Below are positions 55,813 to 64,000 of a DNA stretch of 64,000 nucleotides, one piece after another (the stretch's first letter is position 1; each line of letters starts with the position of its first letter). Made by a program: the position numbers and the translations under genes. Under the pieces are notes generated by a model that was not told the origin of the DNA, searched no databases, and was given only the letters and a program-made list of their open reading frames with translations. The DNA is from Coix lacryma-jobi var. lacryma-jobi. Its lineage: Eukaryota; Streptophyta; Magnoliopsida; Poales; Poaceae. The DNA lies in contig CM019822.1 in the NCBI GenBank assembly GCA_009763385.1, positions 25,786,842 to 25,850,841 on the forward strand, written 5' to 3'.

Positions 55813-56387
55813 AACTCCCCCTTTTTGGTAATTGATGACAACCAACTTAGGCTTACGATAAGGATAGAAAGAATTGAAGCTTTTGAATTCCAAAATTTAG
55901 TTCAAGCTCCCCCTTAGTGTATGCTTTGGATATGAACTTCAAACCTTGATTAAAAACAAGGTTGCATACACAAGAACAAGAGCTCCCCCTAAATTTTGCA
56001 ATCCGTGGGATGCCTAAGAGTGTGTGACAACATCATATATATCAATTTGTGATGCATAAGCGATATGACATGGTGATTCACATAACAATGTAATAAGAAA
56101 AGCGAATGGCTATGGAAGAAACAAAAGGACTCAAATCACATAGCCATATCGAAAACAACAATCACCATGATAAGAGCATAAGTATTGAGGATGAACCAAA
56201 CAAGAATATAACATTAAAGCACAAAAGTTTTACATCCTCATGATCACATCACAAATAAAAAGTAGCATACCACACTTAGTTCTCAAAGTTTAACCCTCTC
56301 TCACAGCTAGCTATTACAGCAGGATAAGCCTAACACTCCCCCTTTGGCATCAAGTACCAAAACGGGTAGGCCAAGATAAGCAAAGAA
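55813..56387 (-). other. Polypurine tract and 3' untranslated region of gypsy-like element 1
   Basis: The tract at 55813-55826 is followed by AT-rich sequence with no gene, up to the stop codon of the minus-strand ORF at 56388. A second (A)GGGGGAG-type tract lies near 55910 and another near 56335. Confidence 0.55.
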
Positions 56388-58439
56388 CTAGTAATAGCCG
56401 CTGGAAGACCCACCACGATAAGGACCACCAAAGAGAGAGGAGTAGGCACTCTCACCAACATCACCACCTGGAAAGGACGACGGAGCAGAAGAATCCAGCG
56501 GAGTAGAGTCGCGGAAACCACCACTCCCAGCTGGATCGGCGTCGGGGCCAGCAAAGCCCATGTACGAGCCACCTCCACCACCTTGATATGATGTGGAGCC
56601 GCCAGCAAAGGACGTACCCGCACCATAGTCAGGGTAGAAGGGAGGAGCCTGATACTGAGGTGGTGGCGGAGGATAGAACTGAGGAGGCGGGAACAACATG
56701 GAGCTGTAAAAACCTGCCTCACCACCACCGGGCTGGGGCTGCTGCTGCTGCTGCTGACCATCGTCATCATCACCATCATCATCATGGTGCTGGGCCTGAG
56801 CATCATACTCGGCAAAAGGATCTGGATGGGGTCGGGGCAGAGAACGCGGAGGAAGACCAAGGTGCTCACGCACCTCCTGGTGATGCCGCTCATCGCGCTC
56901 GGCCCTGTAGCACATCCACTCGAAGATCTTGTCGAGAGCGGAGCGAAGACCGCCACTCCTACGCCTCTCACGACGCGGAGGAGGAGCGGTAGCAGGGGGG
57001 ACCTCTCCACGAGCCTGCTCTGGGCCCTGTGCCTCATCAGGCGCTGCTGCTGGAGCCTCGGCGCCTACAACACCCTTGTCCTTAGTGATCGAAACAAACT
57101 TCCGAACACTGTAGTCCTTGACCGACCGGTCATACTCAAAGGTAGCTCCCACAACATGCTCAATGATGTGCATAAGATATGAAGCATAAGGCAGGAGCTT
57201 GTGAGGGTCATTGTACACATTTGATATCTTTTGCCAGAGAAAATGAGAAATGCTGAACCGTCCATCTGGCAAAGCAAACTGAACAAGGACCTTGGCATCA
57301 TCATCTCTCAAATTGTCCTGGTCTCCAACCTTAGGATCAAGAGTCACGCGCATCAAGTTGTTGAGCACATAGTAGGCAGACTTCAGGCCAGGGACCTTGA
57401 AGTTTGCCACTGCACCATCCATGTAGACACCTGAATTCTGCAGTTGCTCGGTGTACATGCCCCCACCATACATCTCTGACAAGCGAGGGGCATCCCTGTC
57501 CACATGATCGAATCCCAACAACCTGGCGAAGGTGATGAAGTTGCACCGGTAGTGGACCCCTTGGGTCATCCAGTGCAGCACCTGAGCCTCCTGATCAATG
57601 AAAAGGGTTGCCCAAAATTGACAAATAATTTCCTGGTTGTAGCTGCGTTCACCAGAAATCAACCCCAAGATCCTCCACTCCTCAAGCCTCTGCACTAAAG
57701 ACTGAATCTCCTCTGAATCCTTGTCTGTCAAGGAGTGGATTACTAGCCGCTTATGCTCAAAAAGAGGAGGATGGCCCTTAGCACATTGATTCTTCCAGCA
57801 CACAGACACATAATAGTCCTGCTGGAACCTCGACCAAAACCTCCTATCCACTGAATCATCTCTGATGAAAAGGTAAGGATTCTCCTTACGCTGCCTTCTC
57901 AACAGATTCCCCTTCTTCCTGTCAGAGTAGTCCATGGTGTTTTCAGGATGAGCAGGGACAGTCATGATAGCTTCACCTTCAGGGTGCATCTGAAAAGCCC
58001 AGTTGATAAGCATCAACCCTGAAGTCGGAGGTGACGACGGTCCAACGCGAGGATCCATAGGACGACCCTCACGCTCGGCACCAGCCGCCTGAGCCACTCC
58101 ACCCACAATGACGCTATGCAGGCGCCCGGGCGGACCAGCGACAGGAGGCGGAGAAGGTGAAGGAGGCGGAGGAGCGGCATGCTCACTGCCACCGGCATGG
58201 CCGCTCCCACCTCCCCTGGCACTATCCACACTGCGACGTCCCCCGTGGCCCACGGACGAACGTCCACGGACCTGACGAGGGAGCTCCTCCATACTCCCAC
58301 CGGCAGACCGAGCACGGCGCGTAGGATTGCGTCGCTGCGGCCCACCAACATCAACACCACCTTGCTCCAAAGCCACATATTCATCTTCATCATCATCCCT
58401 AGCTGCACGAGCAGGAGGGGGCCTCCGGCTATGCGACAT
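56388..58439 (-). CDS. Retrotransposon ORF in env position, putative plant transposon protein, intact 683 aa
   Basis: An uninterrupted 683-codon frame lies between the 3' end of the internal region and its polypurine tract, where Athila-type gypsy elements carry their extra, env-like ORF. The amino part (1-150) is arginine-, glycine- and proline-rich. The core (about 150-460) is globular with FWSRFQQDYYVSV, ERSYNQEIICQFWATLF and YRCNFITFARLLGFDHVDRD, resembling plant transposon proteins related to the Athila ORF1 group. The carboxy part has an RRERRRSG basic patch, an acidic D/H/Q run and a proline-, tyrosine- and glycine-rich tail. No signal peptide or membrane segment is evident, so a true envelope role is not supported. 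The start codon is preceded directly by TTCTTTTCTAG, a good splice acceptor, suggesting expression from a spliced RNA. The broken relative lies at 61337-63860. Confidence 0.7.
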   Translation of the reverse strand: MSHSRRPPPARAARDDDEDEYVALEQGGVDVGGPQRRNPTRRARSAGGSMEELPRQVRGRSSVGHGGRRSVDSARGGGSGHAGGSEHAAPPPPSPSPPPVAGPPGRLHSVIVGGVAQAAGAEREGRPMDPRVGPSSPPTSGLMLINWAFQMHPEGEAIMTVPAHPENTMDYSDRKKGNLLRRQRKENPYLFIRDDSVDRRFWSRFQQDYYVSVCWKNQCAKGHPPLFEHKRLVIHSLTDKDSEEIQSLVQRLEEWRILGLISGERSYNQEIICQFWATLFIDQEAQVLHWMTQGVHYRCNFITFARLLGFDHVDRDAPRLSEMYGGGMYTEQLQNSGVYMDGAVANFKVPGLKSAYYVLNNLMRVTLDPKVGDQDNLRDDDAKVLVQFALPDGRFSISHFLWQKISNVYNDPHKLLPYASYLMHIIEHVVGATFEYDRSVKDYSVRKFVSITKDKGVVGAEAPAAAPDEAQGPEQARGEVPPATAPPPRRERRRSGGLRSALDKIFEWMCYRAERDERHHQEVREHLGLPPRSLPRPHPDPFAEYDAQAQHHDDDGDDDDGQQQQQQPQPGGGEAGFYSSMLFPPPQFYPPPPPQYQAPPFYPDYGAGTSFAGGSTSYQGGGGGSYMGFAGPDADPAGSGGFRDSTPLDSSAPSSFPGGDVGESAYSSLFGGPYRGGSSSGYY

Positions 58440-59247
58440 CTAGAAAAGAATAGCATAGACCGAAGTGAGACAAAGGTGATAAAATGACAACATCAAAGGA
58501 TGTAGCAAAGATGATGATTGAAATCGGGGAGGAGAACGGCTCGCTGCGCGCGGTCGGTACTACCGACCCCAAGGGGGCGGTACTACCGACCGCACAACAG
58601 CGTGCAGTTTCCTTCAATCCAATCTACTAAATCGTCATGAACTTGCAAACCATACATCCTAGAGCCATCTACACACTAGATAGAGCAATCCTACCAAAGG
58701 AATCGACCTAGAACAAGGTACATAAAGAGATCGGGCAAGAACACCCTAGTACCTTGCTACTCGTGTAGAAGAGGTCGAAATCCAATGAAGTAAGAAACTT
58801 CGGGCTTCAAGAACACCACCAAGACGATCTCCACGCTCCAATGCACCTTTCCACCGGACGGATTTGGATTTGGGTGGAGGAGGAGAGAGATCGAAGAAGG
58901 AGAAGAACACGACGGCTGCAGGATTAGAAGGAGATGGCGGCTGCGGCGGCTGGGCGGTGAAAAGAAAGATTGACTAGGGTTGAAACAGATTTCACCGTGA
59001 CCTTTTATACTTGGGACCACACGGTCGGTACTACCGCCCATGGGGTCGGTACTACCGACCTTATAGCGGTACCACCGACTGTGTAAAAACAGAGTGGACA
59101 GAGAGCTATTCCAAGAGAACCTTGAGTGGTATACTACACATACTTCAAACATGTCTAGATTTCATATAGACAGTACATAGCCATGGACATAAGAGAAGCA
59201 TGCAAAATAGATTTTGAAATCACACACAATATTTTGTCAAAGCATTT
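58440..59247 (-). other. Internal sequence of gypsy-like element 1, upstream of its ORF
   Basis: No protease, polymerase or integrase sequence is visible. GGTCGGTACTACCG words occur near 58552 and 59027, the same word as in the LTRs. The stretch ends at the LTR of the next element (59248), so the element's pol region is either beyond that insertion or lost. Confidence 0.5.
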
Positions 59248-60823
59248 TGAAAGGATCAAGATGCCCAAGAGGGGGGGTGAATTGGGCTTCTCTAAAACTT
59301 CTTGCAATAATAAAATCTATCAAGCCCCAATTAACCCCCTAGTGCCTAGAAGTGTGATTCTATTTATTCTACCGCACAAAAGACCAAGTCTAAGCCACTC
59401 CTACTCTAGCAAAGCAATTCAATATAGAATGAACAACAAGTAGCAATGCGAAATTGAATTGCTTGAAAGTAAATGCGTAAGTAAAAGAGTAGAGATGACT
59501 CGACGATCTTTTTGTCGAGGTATCGAGGTGTCGGCACACCCCCCTAGTCCTCGTTGGAGCACCCGCGCAAGGGTATCGCTCCCCCTTGATCCGCGCAAGG
59601 ATCAAGTGCTCACTACGAGCTGATTCTTCGCCACTCCGGCCCGGTGAATCACTCGCTACCGGTCACAACTTGACTTGGGTCATCCACAATGCCTCCGGAT
59701 GATCACCAAGCTCTCCGATCGCCACCAAGCCGTCTAGGTGATGCCGATCACCAAGAGTAACAAGCTAGAACTCTCACTTGACCAACACAAGGCCAAAGAG
59801 ATGGATGGATGCACACTTGCTACTCAATTCTCACTAGGAGGTGTCTAATTCTCACAATTAGCAAATCACTCAACCTCACTAGGGCTCTTGCTCTTTCTCA
59901 CACTCACAAGGTGTCTCTCAGCAGATGGAAATGGCAAGAACACTCAAATGAATGGAGAGAAGGAAGTATATATACCACCCAACCTGGCCATCCAAAAACA
60001 GCACAAGACAGGTATTTTTCGGGGGCATCGGACGCGCCGATGCCAGGCATCGGACGCTCCGATGACCCCGTCCAACGGTCTACTGTACCTTCTTGTCAGA
60101 CATGATTATGGAGCATCAGATGCTGGGGAGCGTCCGATGCCCCTGCATCGGACGCGTCCGATGCCGAAAAGACCTCTCTGGAACCTCTCTGCATGGCCAT
60201 CGGACGCTGGCCCTCAGCGTCCGATGCCGACGTCTGATGCCCTGCACAGTTCACTCCCAAGTGAACAGTGACACCGGATGATCCGATGTGGCACCATCGG
60301 AGCCTCCGATGCCATGCACCAGACCAAACCCTAGGTCGGTGTGGGCATCGGAGCCTCCGATGCCCACTGATCCAGCATCCGATGCCCATACCAAGGGCAA
60401 GATCAACTCGGATCGCGACGCGGTCTTAACGACTTTTGTTCCTCTCGACATAAGGCATCTCTCTGAGCTACCTAGGGCTATGAAATAACAAGTGTGCACC
60501 ACACCTACCTCAATAGACTCATCTAGGTCAAGCTACTGATTCACACCCCTCTTTATAGTACGGCCAAAGGAAAAACAAAGACCTAAGACTACCTAAGTGT
60601 CCTCCAACACCATGCGACACTTAGCCTAGCCTACCACCGTCTTCGTCGTCCATCCTTTGAAAACCGAAACGATTTCCATCGCCAGAGGACATGAACTCCA
60701 TATGCCCGTATCGTCGCCATTACCGTGACCTAACTCATCTCTGTTTCTGCAAAACACACGTTAGTCACAGTAATCTTGTGTTTCATCCAATCACCAAAAC
60801 CACTAGGGGCCAAGATGCGTTCA
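59248..60823 (-). mobile_element. 3' LTR of gypsy-like element 2, 1576 bp
   Basis: It begins TGAAAGGATC and ends ATGCGTTCA. ATCTCCCCCTTTTTGGT follows (minus strand: polypurine tract), so the element reads leftward and continues beyond the window. It carries AGAGGGGGGGTGAATTGG near the start and, at about 60024-60380, an array of CATCGGACG / CGTCCGATG and CATCGGAGCCTCCGATG dyads. Its partner LTR is not in the window. Confidence 0.78.
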
Positions 60824-61336
60824 ATCTCCCCCTTTTTGGTGATTGATGACAACACGAGATCGAGTATAGAGAGAAGAGGTTTTTAAATCATGACATGTAT
60901 GAACTTGCAATAAATAAGAGAAAATGATTAGGGGCAAGTTCAAACATGTCATGCCATCATCCTGCACTCAACAAGTTAGAGTGAATAGCAAGTGCAAGAG
61001 TAAAGAAATCATATACATAAACAAGTGAGAATTAAGCACAAGTAATGAGCGAAGCGAAATGACATGTCATATATAAAATCATAGTGAGCACAAACATGTC
61101 ATGAGATCCATAGCATAAGTATATAACATAAATATGCACAAAAGATGCGATAAGTAAAGAGCGTATGTGAATATAACACATCAAAAGACACAAAGCCCTC
61201 TCACAACACTCCCCCTATCGCTATACTCGGCCACTCTCCCCCTTTGGCATCAAGCGCCAAACTAAGCGTCGGAGGGCGGAGGTGGTGCAGACGAGTCAGG
61301 AGCCGTCTCTGGAGGGCGCTGAGAGAACTCAAACTG
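60824..61336 (-). other. Polypurine tract and 3' untranslated region of gypsy-like element 2
   Basis: AT-rich, with GGGGGAG tracts (minus strand) at about 61210 and 61236. No gene is seen. Confidence 0.55.
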
Positions 61337-63860
61337 CTATAAGTACTCCTCTGAGTCGGAAGAAGTGGTGCCAGTAGCCTGCTGTCCCTCGGAAATTGGA
61401 AGCTGCTGCGAAGCGGTCGGGGTCTGCTCTGGCACTAGCGGCTCTGCCTGCTCTGACTCTGGCACTGACTCTGTCGCAGTCACAGTAGTAGTGTCAAGCT
61501 GAGTAGAGGAGTGCGGAAGCTCATGTATCGGAGGTAACTCAGCCTGCACGGTCGTCGTGGTCTCGGACTGGACGGGCTCCGTCTGCTCTGAGGACGCTAC
61601 TGAGCTCGGGAGAGTCTCGGTAGTAGAAGTGACTGGAGCTGTAGACGTCCGGACTGGGTCTTGTAGATCTGGCGTGGGGAACCCAGTGAGCTCGCTGAAG
61701 GTGGCCAACAGATCTCGAGTCACAGAGGTCGTCGTAGCGTAGAGCGACTCTGTCGGCCTGAGAGTGAACCCTGTCCGTAGCGGACTGAAGAGCGGGGCCC
61801 CGCCTGGAGTAGTAAAACTCGTGAACTGCGAGGAGCTGGGGCCCGGAAGCTGCTGTTGCTGCTGACCAAACTGCGGTGGCTGACCAAACGGCTGAGGAGG
61901 GATGGGAGGCTGCCACTGGAGCTGCTGCTGAGGTGGTGGCTGCTGCCACTGCCACTGGGGAGATCCACTCGCCAGCCTCTCCATGAAGCTCAAGGTCTGC
62001 TGCTGTAGAGCCGTCATCTGGCGCTGAAGAGCATCAGACCGCTCATGTGCCTGCTGCTGAGCGAGGGCCTGCTGCTGGGCTAACCGCTGCTGCTCCTGGG
62101 CAAGCCTCTGGACGTCCTGGGTGACAGTCCTCTGTTGCTCCTCCATCCGAGCCAGAATAGCGAGTAGAGCTGGGTCGGAGGAAGCAGTACCGCTGGACCC
62201 TGCCTGGTGGTCGTGAGCTCTGGGCTGGTAGCGGGGCGGGAGCTGGTAGTCCTCATCTGAGCTGTCCGTGGGATCCGAGGCCACGTGTGGGTCACCACCC
62301 TCGAGATCGGCAAGCTCCTGCTCCGCGAGCGCCTGAACGGCCTCGTCCTGCTGCTGAGCTGACTCGGGCACCTCAGGTCTCTGACGTGTGCTAGTCTGTG
62401 CCTACTGCTCTGGCTGTTTGCGGTCCCGACCGTATCCCAACAACTGGCTCATGTTATACTCGGGGAATACGGTCGCTGACCCTGTGAGGGACTGACTAAG
62501 GCGAGTACCTGTAGTGGCAGCTACCTTCCAAAGAAGGTAGGAGATCCAGTGCGCGTACGGTAGCTGCCTACGGGCCTTAATGCCCTCTGCCACTGTGTCC
62601 TCTATCTCACACAAGATGACGTCCCAGACGTCGAACTCCTGCTGCCTGACCATATATGCAAGAAGCCATAGCTGCAGCCGTGAAAGTCCCTCTCCGAAGC
62701 CGACCCGAGGAAGTAAAGTCCGCCGTAGGATCGCGTTGAGGATCTGAGCCGTAGGGGTGAGATCCCTCGGAGTGCGGCTCGAACCCTCACCGAACGGCTC
62801 TGTGAAGCATGGACGGACCAAATCTGTCGAAGGCTGGGCGCCACCGTGAGGGCGACGGGGTGGCTCTGTCCGGTCGTAACACAAGTTGTGGATCCGGGTC
62901 TGTGATCGTGTCAATCCAAACCAATCCCGGATCTCGGACGAGAACAGTCTGTAGTGGTCCCCCTCAAGTGCAAACTCAATAGTCTCTCTCGGTCGGGGTG
63001 CACCCACAGCGAAGCGTAAAACTGAAATACCCAGTCCTCAATATAGGAGCCAGACCGCCCCAGTAGGTCTGCCAGACCAGGAAGGTAGGTGAGTATGGGG
63101 CGAATCTGCTCTCCGGCTGCGCCTACAACTGCCTCAAGTGAGCAAACACGCTGGGGCCGCAAAGAGATCCCAGCGTTCCTGTATCCCTGGTAGAAGTCCT
63201 CCTGCAGCACTGTATAGAAGGACGGACCAGCCTGCTCCTGTCGCTCCCTGGGAAACCACTGCTCCACTGGCACAAGTCGAAGGGTCTGGATCTGTGAGCA
63301 AGTGGCGCCCCTGAGGTCCAGTCGCGGTATCGGTGGAGGTGCACGCCGCGACGGAGGACGGGCTCCTCGCAGAGGGACGTCGGGCCGGGGTGGCACCGCA
63401 GTCCTGCGACGGGTCGACCGGCGTCGTGGAACCTCCTCAGGAACCTCCTCCTCTGCCTCTGCCTCTGGAGCCTCTGCCTCAGGTGCCTCTGCTGCCGCGG
63501 CCTCTGCCTGGCCCTGCCCTGAGCTCTCGGGCTCAACGCCGGGCGAGGTGAACGTCGTCCGACGACCGGCAGCCATGAGCGTGCCAGTCGGCGAACCGTG
63601 GCGACGCTCGACCTCCTCGATCGCTCTGCGCTGCTCGAGGGACAGCTGATCCTCAATCCTAAGTCCGCCCGCACTGCCACCTCGCTCTGCACGCTCGGCG
63701 GTGTCTGCCACTGCCTGAGCCTGAGCGGCCTCTCGCTCCTGACGAGTGCGCTTTCGGCGCACGATAAGCTTCCCTGTCCCAGGCCTCTAACCGGAAGGGA
63801 GACGACGGGGAGGAGAGTCGTCGGGGCCACCACCAACATTCTTGCAGCGCATAGCTGACA
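61337..63860 (-). pseudogene. env-position ORF of gypsy-like element 2, broken
   Basis: Minus-strand homologue in position and layout of the ORF at 56388-58439. The possible start near 63852 follows TTCTTGTCAGCT, an acceptor-like site. An early TAG lies at 63787-63789. A GA-repeat length change (CT run 62983-62990 on the plus strand) shifts the frame by two, and a TAG occurs at 62402-62404. Core motifs are VPVEQWFPRERQEQAG, YIEDWVFQFYASLWV, then in the next frame EGDHYRLFSSEIRDWFGL, TPTAQILNAILRR and PYAHWISYLLWKVA. The carboxy part is glutamine-rich (QQQ runs, likely coiled coil) and acidic. This shares the two-part pattern of the intact ORF: a globular core and a low-complexity tail. No full-length protein is expected as read. 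Confidence 0.7.
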
Positions 63861-64000
63861 AGAACGAGAAGAACGGTCACTGAGAAGAGCTGAACTGCCA
63901 CTGAACAGAACCCACTGACTCTGAAAAGCACGGACAACCAGCTGACAAGAAAAAACACTGGCGCAAAAACTCCCCTTGACACTGAGAAACACTGCCGCTG
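63861..64000 (-). other. Internal region of gypsy-like element 2, runs off the window
   Basis: No domain is recognisable in the last 140 bases. The pol region would be expected beyond the right edge. Confidence 0.4.

Noticed and set aside
56330..57037. A 235-codon minus-strand frame overlapping the env-position ORF
   Set aside because: It is a shifted frame of the same region with unlikely composition. The 683-codon frame is the credible one.

Overview
This is plant nuclear DNA, almost certainly from a grass. It has spliced genes with GT-AG introns and long AT-rich spacers. It also carries dense nests of CACTA transposons, MITEs and Ty1/copia and Ty3/gypsy LTR elements of the kind typical of panicoid grasses (sorghum, maize, sugarcane relatives). 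The grass or panicoid assignment is an inference from the repeat types and the protein style. No organellar or bacterial features are seen.

Only two ordinary host genes can be supported. The first is a WRKY transcription factor of the WRKY12/13 type at 22847-25473 (+, three exons). The second is a P/U-type (PHO80-like) cyclin at 48642-51146 (+, two exons). Everything else is mobile DNA or spacer.

Layout:
(1) 1-9088: spacer, the end of a CACTA element with GGGACTAAAGG subterminal repeats (to 1475), a decayed gag fragment (about 3220-3700, -), a complete solo LTR with GACAT target duplications (4257-6871), and a further LTR in the opposite orientation (about 6880-8437).
(2) 9089-17899: CACTA element 1, bounded by ACT duplications. 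It has lost its TNP2 gene and keeps only the 3' part of a TnpA-like gene. It carries a solo LTR (10829-12898, CCGCC duplications) and a gypsy LTR plus primer-binding site (about 13400-15420).
(3) 17900-26457: spacer, a 1-kb non-autonomous CACTA (19936-20939), nested MITEs and the WRKY gene.
(4) 26458-35741: CACTA element 2, bounded by ATA duplications. Its TNP2 gene is broken, and its seven-exon TnpA-like gene is intact.
(5) 35742-48641: MITEs, another CACTA end with a tRNA-like segment, a GC-rich perfect hairpin, and a young complete copia element (38796-45633, two 528-bp LTRs, GGAAT duplications).
(6) 48642-51146: the cyclin.
(7) 51729-64000: a three-level nest. A copia 3' end (LTR 51729-52670) is interrupted by a gypsy element (3' LTR 53910-55812, intact 683-codon env-position ORF), which is in turn abutted or interrupted by a second gypsy element (LTR 59248-60823, broken env-position ORF) that runs off the window.

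The most unusual signals are structural. Both large CACTA elements carry the same architecture: about 0.5 kb of conserved non-coding sequence present as a near-perfect inverted pair just inside the left subterminal repeats. Several LTR families contain dense arrays of their own short dyad words. Two CACTA ends each hold a tRNA-like box A/box B segment. Many transposon reading frames are broken by one- or two-base changes in homopolymers or dinucleotide runs, which raises the question of assembly error. I found no convincing novel gene system.
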